Positions 36,449 through 49,327 of a DNA stretch of 64,000 bases are shown piece by piece (positions within the stretch are counted from its first letter, which is position 1; every line of letters begins with the position of its first letter). Under the pieces are notes generated by a model, which was given only the letters and a program-made list of their open reading frames with translations, ran no database searches and had not been told where the DNA came from. The stretch comes from Calonectria ilicicola (lineage: Eukaryota; Ascomycota; Sordariomycetes; Hypocreales; Nectriaceae). The position numbers were made by a program, and so were the translations under genes. The DNA lies in assembly GCA_020809705.1 (NCBI GenBank), contig CP085833.1:2418001-2482000 (forward strand), in the 5' to 3' direction.

Positions 36449-38726
36449 TTATTCATCATCGCTATCCTCGTCATCTTCCTCCTCCGCGTTCTCGAGCCAC
36501 TCTACCAGCACACGACACTTTTCCTTGAGGGCTGCCATACCTTCGCCGTCAGCAGCGCGTTCATCTCCCCACCAGCCAAGGATGCCATCCTCTTCGAGAA
36601 TGTCAAGGGCATAAAGCTGCTGTAGGAGTGCGGCGAGAAGAATACCGATGCGAGACTGTTCAGAACTCTTGATATGTACGAGGGCCTTTTGAAGGGCAAG
36701 AATAAACTCGATTTGCTCAGGCTCGCCACCGCCAACACCAACTTCGTCAACAAACTTGGTAGCACCCTTCCGTGCGGTAAGGGCCTTCTCTGCAGCCTTG
36801 GCAGGCTCGAGGGGCCCGTACTCGGGTGTTAGGAGCTCGGCGGCGCGGCGTGCAAATGCGACGGCAACGGCCCGACGCATCATGGAGTCAGACGCATCAT
36901 TGGCGAGACGCAAACCCATAAACTCAAGCTTAGCCGAGTCAAAGTCGCCTGACTCGGCGCGGAGAGCGTCGTGCAATCCATGAACGGCATCGTTATGGAA
37001 CGAGAGTTTCTCTCCAGCCTCGTCCGAAGCAAAAGAAGACAGGCGCGAACGAGTTGATGCGCCAGCATCAGTATTACCTCCGAAGTCGGAATCATTGTCA
37101 GGAACGTCCGAGGAGAGTGTTGAAACAGACGATGTGGAAATATTGAACTCCGCAAGCGAGTAGATGAGTGATTTTTGAAGCTGGCATGGATCCTCGTCAT
37201 CAATTTCTTCTTCCTCGGGATCAACGAATGGTGCGGCGTTGGTAGCAGCTCCCAGTAGGTTGGTGTCGGGGGTTACAGGAGTACCGTCTGACTTCACCGA
37301 GGAGATAACGGCGTTCTTCGATAGCGATATTCCTTCGCCAACCTTGGTGGAAAAGGATACCAGAGTTCCCTCGAGCAGTACACTATTCTTGCCGATAAAC
37401 GACGAGTCGGCTACAATTGAGCGAGATATCCTCGCGCCATCTGCAATAGTGACATCGTTCCAAATGAAGCAGTTTTCCAAGACCACATTGGCCCCAATTT
37501 TGCAATCTCTTCCAATGATGCTGTTGGAGATCTTGCTAGCTGAGCCAATGGTACTATCCCGTCCAATGATGGAATTTGAAATCTTGGCATCGTTAGCGTG
37601 GAAGGCGCCGTCCTCAACCACGACGCCATTAATCTGGCGCTGGTACGTTTGCTTTGGTACCAGATTGCATTCTGGGATAAATGGATAAGTCCAGCGACTC
37701 AAGACATCACGGCTGATGGCATCATATAGTTGAAGGTTGCTTGCGCGAGCAGCGTATCCCTCTTCGAAGATCTCTGCATAAATCATCTTGCCGTTCAATT
37801 CCCAATCCTTTAATACACCATGCAAGAAATTTCTCCTGGGAAGCTCATAGTCGAAACTTTCTGACCAGAGGGCAAGAACCTCGGGTGTGCAGATGTCGAT
37901 CTGGGCGTCAATGAGATCGGACCGTATCTCAAACTCAGTTGAGAGTTCGTCAACCACGGCAGGGTCCAGTGACATGTAATGATCGCTATCGAGAGGGCTC
38001 ATTTCGTCGTAGTGCAGACATCTCTGAGTTTTCGTGTCCACCACAAAAACTGGAGTAAGCCCATTTGTCTTGGTTCGGTGTTCCTCCTGGCCTCCACTTC
38101 GCAGAATCATTGTCATGATATTGGCGGCGCTAGTCTCCCTTCGTTTGCGATGCGCCGCGAGAGCACCATCGAGCATAATGTTGGATACAAGGTCGCCATG
38201 AACGAGAATAAAGTCTCCATCAACCAATGAGCGCTTATCCATGTCACGGAGGACATCTCCAACAGATCGTGCGTCAGAAACTCGAACAAACTGCAGAGTG
38301 GAGAATGGACATGTTCGAGATGCGGTTGACCATCGGGAACGGCTTATGTAGTCTTCGACTTGGTCGGTGTGAGCACCACAGTAAATGTAAACCTCATCGA
38401 CGCCGTTCATGGCCAAGAACTCGAGAGTATATTCGATGAGAGGGGTGTTGGCAAGAGGGAGGAGACACTAGCCGTGTGCAATTAGCATATGAATAGGAAT
38501 TGGAGGTATTAATGTCGAGGCTCACTCTTGGCTTCTCTGCTGTAAATGGCCGGTATCTGTCTTGGAATGAATCGGCTAGGACCTATGACGCATCGTGAGC
38601 TCGCGCCGCCTTTGAAGTACCCCGCGATGCACCTACAACCGCCTGCAAAACATCCTCGCTCTTGCTCTCGGCGCCTGACTTGGCAGACTTTTTGCCCTTG
38701 GCACCGCTGTTCCCTTTGTGCGACAT
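36449..38726 (-). CDS. GCD6: Translation initiation factor eIF2B subunit epsilon
   Basis: Three exons (38726-38637, 38582-38526 and 38467-36449) give 721 aa. The joined N-terminus LQAVVLADSFQDRYRPFT...KPRCLLPLANTPLIEYTLEFL is the nucleotidyltransferase-like start of eIF2B epsilon. A left-handed beta-helix follows with hexapeptide repeats (ISNSIIGRDSTIG, SNSIIGRDCKIG, NCFIWNDVTI). A long acidic/Ser linker leads to the C-terminal W2/HEAT catalytic domain (about 560-721), ending in the aromatic/acidic boxes (ILGWWGDE, VEWLENAEEEDDE). It is the GDP-GTP exchange subunit acting on eIF2, the target of eIF2-alpha phosphorylation in amino acid control. The two short 5' exons are needed; starting at the ATG at 38416 would remove the first 66 residues. 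Confidence 0.95.
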
Positions 38727-41700
38727 CACCAATGTGTGAGGTTGTGCTTTGAGCAAACCGACGGGCTGTTTTGTTGGTGATGGTGGGCTTAGGCGTTGGA
38801 CTCAAAAAACGGCCGATGACTCAATTGCTGGAAATTTCTCACCTCGGTGAACGGTGAGGCTCGGTGTGAGTTGTTATGGCGGGGTCGAGTTATGCTGTAA
38901 TGACATTGTCCATGACCACTGGCGCTATATAATAAAGCATGCACGTCACAACGGATGTAGCGTTGCAGTGTGCGCGAGTATTTTTGTCCATGATAGAGGG
39001 GTCATTGTTCAAGGATCCATTCGTGTGTGTTGGCTAGCTGTGTGGATATAGAGGATGAGTCAGCCTTAGTTTTGTTGTGGTACATGCCTACCCTATACAG
39101 TTTTATAGCCACACCGTGCACAAAATTGATAAACTTCGTGCAACATTCCTGATCGACACTCGTGCAGCCAAACGAAGGAGCGAGGCCTTGTGAGTGGATT
39201 AACAATCTACCAGATGGGCTCTAATGAGTGGAGTGATCGACAAATCCGGTGCTGACGTGGGGTAGGCTAAATTGAAAGTGGTACTTGTGCTCGCTAAACT
39301 CATCATCTGCGTCCCATGTCTTGACAAAAAAAAGTCAGCCTGCTGCTGCCGTTTCGAAGCAGCTATGATGAGATTCCGCTCCTGCCGCGTGGGCCAGAAG
39401 ACCCAACATTTTGATAGACAGCACCAAAGCCTAGCGAGCGGCGTAGGCAGCTGCAAGCCCCTTCAGGAACTCGCCGGGACGTCGTGGTGCTGGCTTGGGA
39501 TCTGGGTAGGCTTGCACCGTGGCTGTTGTCGGTAAGTCCGGTGGCAGTTTCTTTTTCTCGCATCACCTGCTTGCTTTTTACTGCACAGTGTTTGGTTCTT
39601 TTGTGGCAGCATTTGGCGAGAAGGGGGGAGAGGACAACGCAACAGAGCCCAGCTCGTGAGGGGTCTCGGGGCACTGCAATTGTCTGACCTTAACCAACAT
39701 TAGTCAACAAATGTGGCCGATGCTCCGACAACGATGCATTTCCGAGACAGATTTCTGGGCACGGTATGGTGGATGGTGACAGATGGGGGCAGAGACGTTG
39801 CGAGCGCCCATGGCTGGATATTGCGCGGTTGAGGAATGACAGGTGATGAGACACGATGTGAATCCTTTGGACCCTTGGACCCCTCGAGCCAAAGGGCCCA
39901 CAAATGAGCCAGCACGATGACAGCTCCTCTGCAGAACATTGATCATCTCTGGGCATATCGTGCGTAGCAATTGATGTGGACGATGCTGGCAGGCATTTCA
40001 AATTGTGAAATTGCGAATTGCCAGGTCGCTCACCAAGTGGACTCAGACATGCACTTTTCAATGTCTCCAAATTGAACACAGGGCTGTTCGTGATGTCTTT
40101 TTTTTTCTTTTGTTTTCCCGCAAGGAGAGTGTCAACTAATTCATTATGCACTGTGGTTTCGCATCCCCGCATGTTTTCTCTTTTCCTGTTTATATTTTGC
40201 ACAGTTCAGATGCAAATTTAATGAAGAGCCAAGACTGAAAAACCAAAAGTTGTGACAATATCTCGTTTCCCTCTCAAAACCATCAAATAAAATGACATTG
40301 TATTTTTTTCCCTTCTTCCATGCAGACGGCGGCACGTGACATGCTGTCCGGTATGAAATTCTGCGCGGTCATGCGTGTAATGACAGTGCACGGTGACATG
40401 CTCCTGGTCCGCGTCGAGGGAGCAGCAAAGGCCACTGAGTGCCCTGTAAGCTTAGACAGTAGCCCTACCATGCCCCGGCCCGCCAGTGGTATGCCAGGAG
40501 CTCTTTTTTGACCGTAGCTCTTGGCTAGGAAGAGCCACACCCTTGTCAGCGCTATCAATGTTCCTCGCTCAGCCTGGTCGATCACACCTCCGCCCGGCTA
40601 GATCCGCGGCATCAGATCCGACATCCCGACCTTTGCGCTGCGGCTGGCATTCCTCCCAGCTCCTACACGATGGGGATCGCGGAAGACGTCTCTGCATCTC
40701 TGGGTATTTCGAGGTGCCGAGTGCCGCCTGGCCTGGCGCGCTGATGTCGACTCTAATTTCAGAGGAAGTGAGTTTCTCATCTCCCCTGCAATACGACCAG
40801 CAGGACTGCCCAAGCGTATTCGAGCCAAGGGACACCATCCTAATTCAACTAGTGTCGACCCAAACCTTCTCATTCTCAACCAGTCGGGCGGTACTCCCCG
40901 TTCTGTCATGCTAAAAATTTCCTTTGCTCCCTAACCCCAAATCCTCCCTTCGCCTTCAACGCCTCATCTTGCACGTCGTGGATATTGTGGCACGACACTG
41001 CTTGGAGAAGCAAGCCACATTCTCCAAGCAGCCTCTTTGATTCGACCTCGATAGCCGGTGGTCTGAGTTTTCGAAACCTTGCACGGCCATCAGTCGTGTT
41101 CATGATTTGATAAAAAGCAAGGACCGCTGCATATTTCTCACTCTAAACTATCATGTCCATGACCAATCGTCCGATGTATGAGTCGGGAAAAAAGTCATTC
41201 TGATGTCGCAGGGATTAGGGTTACTCATGAATGGAGTAGCACAGCTATGCACACCCATCTACCTGCCGGCTCGCGCCAGTTGCAGTGTGATTGGGTCTTC
41301 TAAACTGCCGGACAAGTTTCTGCAAACAGGGCTCCTTGTCCCAAGGACGCACGGGGGGCAACGTGGGACCCAGGTTGCTGGGTCTAGTTCCATTTTGAAA
41401 AAAAAAAAGTGTGGGATGCAACTCTGGGTGGGCAACTAACAATGAGATAGGGGAAATTGGTCACCATTCCACTGAGACTAGTTGGATTCCCTTCCAGGAA
41501 CGCGGCTCCGGGGACTACAAGACGGAGCCATTGATGCTGCCTCGGCCGCCCTCGCATTGAACGGACCTGACTTTGGAATTCGCTGCGCCGGCATGGTCTG
41601 CCCACATCGTCTCTCCCTGCATGGCGCACAGCAAGCCATTGACGCCCAGCTCAATTGGAAGTGGACTGACGATGGAATCAGACACTGGTGGATGGGGAAG

Positions 41701-42445
41701 CGCTCAGAGAGGCGCAACCAAGTCAATGGGCCATCGTTTGATACGTCGAGGAAAAGCCATGACTGAGAGCACGGCGAGAATGCAGGCGATGTACGGGAAA
41801 GGAAGAAATATACTTTATACGGAAAGGCGCTGGAGGAGGCTGTCACCTGCACAGAGACAACATTAAGACACCGAACAAAACAATAGCGCCCGGGCCGGAC
41901 GGAGTAGCAGGGTGCCGAAAACGTTCGGGGAGGGGAGAGAGCGAAACAGGCGAAGTGAACATGATCTGACGGGCACGCCGCACCGGAGCAGCTGAAGTGA
42001 CTATAGCCCCTGCCCGCGGCGCGAAGGCGATCGACGTGGCGCCAACACGACGGACGTACTGAGCAAAGCAGAACCCCAACAACGACAGATAAGATGCGCG
42101 ATTGGGGGACTTCGCAATTACATTGGTCTATTCCCAATCGGCGGGCATCACCCAGGAGCTGGGTGGCTACGGTGCGTGATGGCCCACGCCACACAGTTGA
42201 GTCCGGGGCGATCTCAGCTGACTGACCAACCACGGAGCATCTGGCGGAGTCCGGTCTAGAGGGCCCCGTCGCCGCGACACCCCACGGGCGCCAAACTTCT
42301 TTTTGCAATGGGGCTTCATTCCCACTGCGATCGCTATTGGGGCTAGTCCACCCCTGGAAGGACCCCCTTCGCGCGACAAGACTCCAGCTTTTTTCTTGCC
42401 GGAGGAGGAGGAGGAGGGAGGAGGGAGGAAGAGAGGCAGAAGATG
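38727..42445. other. Intergenic region of about 3.7 kb
   Basis: It separates the eIF2B epsilon gene (-) and the SKN7 gene (+), so it contains both upstream regions. No gene is supported. The long minus-strand open frame at 41478-42842 has biased Arg/Ser/Pro composition and lies opposite the SKN7 leader; I treat it as chance. Confidence 0.55.
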
Positions 42446-43270
42446 GTGGTGTGTGTGGGCGCTGGGGCTGCTGAGTGTCTTTGTGACTACTTGGCTCTAG
42501 CCCGTCCCGGGCCCCCTGCCACGCCCTGCCAGACCAACAGAGACCAGCGAACAGAGACCAGCGAACAGAGACCAGAGACCAGAGACGGAGGCGGTACAAG
42601 CTTGCCTTGCCTTGCCTGCCTTGGCCTGTCTGTCCCGTCCTGGAGGTGGGCACAGTACAGCTGCAGTGCCGTCCCTCCCTAGCACTGAGCAGCAAGGACC
42701 CAAAGCACAAGCACAAGGTGTTCCACCCACGCCCGGCCCGCCCACTCGCACGCCCAACCTCGATCCCGAGATACAACTCTGTCCCCGTCCCCGTTCCCCA
42801 TTCTCCATTCCCGTCCCCCGTCCCCCGTCCTTGTCCCTCCAATTGCGACGGCCTTCCCTCATCGACGTTGCCGTTCTCTGGCGAAGTGCCTCTTACCAGG
42901 CATCATCTCTTCAAGCCTCTCGCGCCGCTCTGCCGCCCTTTTGACAACGCTGCGCCGCCGATCATCGCGCCCGATCCCCCGACCGTTTGTCCTACATTGC
43001 GGCGCCGACCTTCGCCGTCTCCATCGCCGCTCCCCCCCGCCGCGTCCCTCGCGCGCTGTCCTGCTCAACTTGTCGGTCACTTGCTGCTTCAACTCTCGTC
43101 AATCTGGGCAAGCTGCAGCCTGCAGTTATTCGTTCTGACTACACCCACCGTCTGACCATCAGACATCTGCATATCACGTCGTCACAGAGCGCAACAACCG
43201 ATCGATTCAGGCCGACGCATCATATATCCTACGCTTGATAGTGCCTGTCGCTTGAGACCGCACGCTCGCC
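42446..43270 (+). promoter_or_regulatory. ATG-free promoter/leader of SKN7 (825 bp)
   Basis: There is no ATG on the plus strand from 42446 to the SKN7 start at 43271, where about a dozen would be expected by chance. The sequence is C/T-rich, including CCCGTCCCC-type runs at about 42781-42835. This strongly suggests transcribed 5' UTR selected against upstream starts; its true 5' end is unknown. Confidence 0.55.
42541..42582 (+). repeat. Short tandem repeat in the SKN7 leader
   Basis: Two copies of the 14-mer AGACCAGCGAACAG (42541-42554, 42555-42568) are followed by two copies of its 7-nt core AGACCAG (42569-42575, 42576-42582). Confidence 0.85.
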
Positions 43271-45365
43271 ATGTCTGGAGAAGTTGCCCCAGCCCCTGGG
43301 GTTGGCGGCAGCAACGCCAGCGAGTTTGTAAGTGGCATATCGCTCGAAGCTGAACCTGACATGTTATTGACATTGCAATAGGTTCGGAAGCTGTACCGGT
43401 ACGGAATCCACGACGGAGTCTCCATCAAACTATATGCTGACCATGGCCAGGATGCTCGAGGACCCGGCGCACCAGGATGTTGCCAGATGGGGTAAAGATG
43501 GCGATACATTCGTCGTAGTCGAGGTATGATGCTCCTGAGGTCAACCACCCCGCGTTAAGCACCATACTGATGCCGATGACCAGAATGAAAAATTTACGCG
43601 ATCAATTCTCCCAAAGCATTTCAAGCATAGCAACATGGCTAGTTTTGTTCGTCAGCTTAACAAGTATGACTTTCACAAAGTCAGGCAGACAAATGACAGC
43701 AGTTCCTCATCAAACGGCGCAAACGTGAGTTCTATCGGTTGCGTTGAATGATCTGCGTTAACCATAAATACTAGACACTTGAATTTAAGCATCCCAACTT
43801 TAGAGTCGGAAGCAAAGATGACTTGGACAATATCCGCCGAAAAGCACCGGCACCGAGAAGAGCTCAGGCTACTGAAGACTTTACCACTACCCATCACATC
43901 AGTGTCTTGACTGAGCAGCTTACCGCAACCCAGCAACAGGTACAGCAATTACAGGAGCTGTTCACAGAAGTCTCTCAAACGAACCGTTTGCTCGTCAACG
44001 AAGTGTTGACTCTTCAAAAGATGTTGAATGCACAGAAACAATCTCAGCATGAGATGCTCAACTTTATGTCCAGCGACAGAAATCGTCACCAACAATCGAT
44101 GCATCTAAATGTGGGATCATCGTCGATGGATGGGGAAGAGGCTGCGCCTGAGCTGCGCCGGGCCCGGGAACTGCTGTCCAGCGTAAGCCCAGACTCTATC
44201 GCAGACCGGGAACTTGAGCGCCTTCAGGGCGTCTATGGATCCCCCGCCGATTCTGCCGTGGTGATTCCTCAGGCTTCGATGCCGATGATGCATGATCCGA
44301 TGAACGACATCAACCGATATCCCGTGTACCCTGTGGGCCAGACCGTGGGCATCGATCCCTTCCACTCAGATCATATCCACAAGATTCCTTACGCTATTCC
44401 AAATGATTCGAGCACCAACGCAATGCCGGACCCCCCTGCTCCTCAGCCTATCAATATTGCAAACACAACACAGCAAAACACTAATTCCAATAATGGAACA
44501 TTGCTCTGGGGAGCTCGAAAACCGAGAATCTTCCTTGTTGAGGATGATCCGACCTGTTCCAAGATCGGTATCAAATTCCTTAAGTCGATGGGATGCGAAG
44601 TTGAACATGCTGTAGGTGGTCTGCTTGTTTAGATTATGCCCTTGTGTCCGTCACTAACTCGTTGGGCTGCAGCAAAATGGTGCGGAGGCTTATAGCAGGA
44701 TTACGAGTGTTGGCCGAGACCACTTTGATATGATCTTCATGGACATTATCATGCCTCGGTTAGATGGTGTCTCCACCACCATGTACATTCGCCAGGACTG
44801 TCCATCAATTCCAATTGTGGCGATGACCTCAAACATCCGATCCGATGAGGTGCACTGCTACTTCGAGCATGGTGAGTCCTAATTAATCAAATTCAGAGGG
44901 CAGAGAGGCTAATTTTAGTTAGGCATGAATGGTGTATTGGCGAAACCGTTCACCAAGAGTGGCATGCAGAAGATTGTCGAAAATCACCTTGGATACCTCC
45001 TCAAGAACTATGACCCAGCCACCCAACAAGAGTCTGGATCGGGCTATGTTGTTGGCGGTGGAGGTTATATTAACCCACCTGGTAGTCTGAGCACAACGGC
45101 ACCGACCAACTTCAAGTTCGAGACGACTCCCACACCACCAGCGACAGGTTCCACCTGGTCACCAGGACAGATGCCCCAAGCATCCCCCATGGGCAATGGA
45201 ATGGACCAGGGCTTCGGCATGGTGAATGGAACCAACCAGTACGGCATGGCACCCAACAGCGCGACAAGGGCCACGTTCCCTGGGGGCATCTCCCAAGGCC
45301 AGTCTAGCAGCGGGCGAATGGATAACCAAAGTCCTCCCGAGAAGCGGCAGCGCACTTATGCGTGA
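43271..45365 (+). CDS. SKN7: Stress response regulator / transcription factor Skn7
   Basis: Seven exons (43271-43327, 43382-43398, 43451-43523, 43584-43724, 43775-44611, 44673-44871 and 44923-45365) join in frame to 588 aa. Residues about 17-113 are an HSF-type DNA-binding domain ([45 protein letters not shown]). A heptad-rich coiled coil lies near 135-180. The receiver domain starts at about 346 with IFLVEDD (acidic pocket Asp353/Asp354), the phosphoacceptor Asp399 in [11 protein letters not shown], the Thr of AMTSN and the Lys of LAKPF. The tail is Gly/Asn/Pro-rich. The protein receives phosphate from the Ypd1 phosphorelay and drives oxidative, osmotic and cell-wall stress genes in the nucleus. 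The second exon is only 17 nt. Confidence 0.95.
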
Positions 45366-48300
45366 GTTGAATGGATGAAATATCATCTGTCTTTGTTGAT
45401 TTACACCGTTTGACTATGTCATCTGGAGTGCGGCGTTCATGGATGGGATGGCATGGGCCTTGACCCCGCTAAGCTGGCGGGCAGCCCTTGGGTTTCTTTC
45501 TTATATGGGATTCGGAGGTGAGGCCTCAATTCGGTTCATGATGGAAGGCATTGGATGAGCTGGGAGAAGGAACGTGGCTGGAGAAAAGCAGGCTCCCGGT
45601 TGCCAAGGTATAGCGGCGTGTAGGATTGAATTTCGGGCCGTATTTTGATGAGGCTGTTTGATACCTGAGCATAATATCATTGTTAAATTGGGTAAGGAAG
45701 GGGGATAGTCGAGAAAATTCGAGGGAGCATATTCTGATGCCTAGAATAACAGACAGAGTTGGAGTGTGTAACGATTGGACTGTAGCAGTTATTTAATTGC
45801 GTGTCGGTAGGAGAGAATGTAAAATTGAGAAAGATGAATGCACACTGGTCGTTAATTTGGGAGCAACCGAGTTTTGTATCAGCCGAGTAAGCACCGACAG
45901 AGCGTAAAAGACAGGGGACCAAGAAGCTTCATGCAAGGCGAGCGTTAATCGAGACAAAGATGGAACAGGGTCGCATGATATGGACTTCCAGGCATCGCCG
46001 GTGTGGCACAAGGGGTGCAGGTCGATGGAGTTCTGGACCGTTGAAGTGGTGGGGTCGATGGTGGAGATTTGGTCCGAACAATGAGATTCTGGATTCCCGA
46101 CGGGATGCGCTTGGCTGACGGGCGGGCAGTTGGTGATCGACGATGATGATGATTGCTGGGCGATTGGTTGCTAAATGAGCTGAAAAGTCATGCCACGGAG
46201 CCAGGCTGGACTCTTCTGGTGCTCACGGTATGGACCAGGGGTCGGGATGAAGCTGTCCATGGTGATGCAATGGACAGGTCTAGAGCTTCAGTGTTGCGGT
46301 GCACATGTGCGGGACAAGCAAACCTCGCTTGAGACCTGCAGATGATTGGGTTTGTCGGGAGCCGGGAATCATGCTAACTTATGTATCGTACACAAGCGCC
46401 TTGGGCTGGAACGTTTTTAGATTTGTCGTTGCAGCAGCACAGACGATGATATATCGTGAGAACCCAATCAGCAAGATGGACTAGTTGGCATTTGCCGGGA
46501 TGGTCGTGGCTCGTCCTTTGTCTTGAGCGTTCTCACCCTAGTATACACTACGTTGGATTACAGGATCATAGCAATGGACGCAGGACATGTTTCGAGACAA
46601 GCTAAGAAAGAGAGAGAAAAAAAAAAAGACACTTGGAGAGCAGCGGTGAAATGAAGATACGTCATTGTGAGCCGCCGAGACCCATGGCTTCGTTTTTAGC
46701 CGTGGGGAATAGTGGAAGGCTTTGGCCACCGCCTCGGTTCAATGCCAGGACCATTTTTCATCTTATCTTGGGAGATCAGTCCCGATCGCACGAACCTGTT
46801 CTGAAAAAAACCAATACTGCCATGTTACATGTGCGTATTGGTTGTATGTGGTACTTTGGTGGACATCGGCGATATTATTGTTGAGTGGTGTGGTTACATG
46901 TGTGAGCTTTGTATATGCAATGTAACATTCTGTGGTGATGGCCAAATTCAGCCACTGCAACATACGGGGCTCACAGCTCACAGGCCAATTTGCGAGCTGA
47001 AGATTTCGGCATGTCCAAACAAAACAAATGGCCCCAGAACGTCATGTTTTGTGTTCTTTGGGGACTTTGGTTTTGACCGAGAGAGTTTGACGGGTGGGAC
47101 GTGGCGCCGCATCGTTAGAATAGGAGATGCAGGGGCACCGTGGAGGCGGCTTCAGCCCTGTGAAGAACGTAAGAGGAGGTCAAGTGGGTAAAAAGAAAGA
47201 CAATGGCCCCGTTGACTGCGTGAAATGAAACCAGCGTTATGAAACACGACCTCGGAAGCGATTTGCATCGTGAAACTAATTGGGGATAGCCAGCTGGGAA
47301 ATATGGACTTGATTTGCGTGGGAACCTTGGCAAAGAATATGCCTTGGCCCTCTAGATGAGCCATTCTGTGTGACCCTGCTAAATGAGTTCAACAGGGTAA
47401 TCCTATTGTCCGACACTAAAATGAACCCGTTTTGATAAAAATATGGGAAAAGGCTGGGTTGCCCCACGCCAAATCTGTGTCTGTGTCCTCAGCACCTGAA
47501 GGATCGCCGAAACTCGTGCCTTGACCATTTTCGTCGTAGCATGGTCTGGAACCATGGTATTTCGCAGCCCTGGACTGAGATCTACGCTCTGGCGGCCAGT
47601 CGTTTCCGTCATCTTGGTGCTTGACTGGCGGATTATCCAAAACAAACGACGGACAATCCCGTTGATGGTGGGTCCCAACTAGCCGGTTTTGAAGCTTTAA
47701 AGGCCATTGAGAAATAATCGTGGCGAGCTGAAACAGCCAGCGTGAATTAGCGCTGTTAAGAGTGAGGATCTAGATTGGGATGAACAAGAGGCGAATTTTG
47801 TGGTCATGTGTCCGTGAGAGGATGTACGGAGGGTTAAACTCCGTAGAAGCAGTTGGGGATACGGGAACTGGTTTAAGGTCCGAGAAACGCTAGCATTGTT
47901 ATTATTAAAAAGTCTTCCATCTCTAAGAAAGAGGGCGACACGAGTTCAAGAAGGTCGTTGGATCCTCTGGTGTCGACTCTGGTTGGTTTGGCATGAGACT
48001 CTATCACTATTTGGATGCAAACTGTGACAGGAACACCGATGAGAGGACTGAACGAGTTGATAGTTCTCGTTGTAAATAAACATATCCATGACACCGTCGG
48101 CAGAAGAGGCAGACCCTGAGGTTTCTCATTTCTCACCTGTGGATTGTCTGGTGGGCTATTATCCGGATTAATAGCCGTGTAAACAACTCGAAATGTTTGG
48201 GCACGCTTTACAACTTCTAGGTTTTTAAGTTTTTGCACTGGATTTCCTCGCCACTAGCGGCTTCATCTTTGGGTAACATTCTAAAGCATTTTTTCATGGC

Positions 48301-49327
48301 GATAGTGAGGATCTTCCAGTGAATGTCAACAATAACTGTTGGAAAAGGCACCAGTGGTATCAGGAAGACAGACACGATACCATTAACTTGTGCCACCCAC
48401 ACATATTTTCTTTTTCTTTTTCTTTCTGAAGAGCTGTGGTAAGATCTAAAAATAAAAAATAAAAAATGCCTGACCTGGCGCCGCGTACTCAAACAGGTTC
48501 TGATTTGATGGATGCTGCTGGCTTATAAACAAGGTTTGGGCACAGTTGAATCTGACCAAAGGACTCTGACTAAATAATGGGCTAGGAGGATTGCAAAGCA
48601 TCCACGTGTATAATGGTGGTTAATTTAGGTAGCGTTTCTATTTCGGTGCGACGTTTGTGATATTGAGGGTGCGCAGACTGAACGGGGCGTAGGGACCTGA
48701 GAAACGCAAAAAAACAAAAACATACAACATCGGGGATTCGCTAGTCGTCACCGACCTAGCTACTAATCCAACTCTTGCTCGGTTATCAATCGGAGAGCGA
48801 ACGGGATCCAGAGTTTTCGAGCAGATATGGTCGTATGTACCAACAGCAGCATCCTAATCATCTCATGTACCAAGCAGGAAGTATGAATCCTGTGGTACTG
48901 CACTATTCATGTGGGCAGAATCGGCCTGTTGATATGAATCCCCGATGTACCAGTGCATTGCGACGTTTGGATAGGCTGTAAACTGGACCACTGAAATAGA
49001 GAATGGTATCTGGTCGCTTGCTTAACATTAATTCTTGATATTATCAAGCTACTGCGCCAAACTGTATTCATGGTCCTGGTTTGTTTCAATGGAGCTGGGT
49101 GTAATGAGACGTGGGGAGTGGTGGGTACGTACCTCTTAGAGGGCAACATCCCTCCTAAAATTTCGCTTTACGCGAAAAGACGCGCTCTGACGCGCCCTAT
49201 CCGCAGTCACTTTAGTGAATTTCCCACTTCAGCTTGGGCCATCACTGCGACAACCAACAACCCAAGTTGCACTCAACACCCATTGTGTCGCCGGACTCTT
49301 CACCCCGAGACCCAAACCCAAGGCGCA
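45366..49327. other. Intergenic region of about 4 kb
   Basis: No gene is supported. Open frames on both strands are under 125 codons and lack family features. The right end must hold the PRI1 promoter; sites TTTACGCGAAAAGACGCG and nearby ACGCG repeats at 49168-49195 resemble MCB (MluI cell-cycle box) elements, as expected before a DNA-replication gene. Confidence 0.5.
49170..49195 (+). promoter_or_regulatory. Clustered ACGCG (MCB-like) sites upstream of PRI1
   Basis: Three copies of ACGCG lie within about 25 bp (TTTACGCGAAAAGACGCG, then CTGACGCGCCC), 130-160 bp before the primase ATG. In yeasts ACGCGT/ACGCG boxes bind MBF and drive G1/S transcription of replication genes including primase. 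Conservation here is suggested by position and gene identity, not shown. Confidence 0.55.

Noticed and set aside
41478..42842. 454-codon open frame on the minus strand upstream of SKN7
   Set aside because: Composition is biased (Arg, Ser, Gly, Pro), there is no domain-like pattern, and it lies opposite the C/T-rich SKN7 leader, whose strand bias removes stops on the other strand.
46140..46185. TGATGATGA followed by CTGA, a possible further C/D snoRNA
   Set aside because: Box spacing is too short for two guide regions, there is no terminal stem, and it is not within a recognisable intron.
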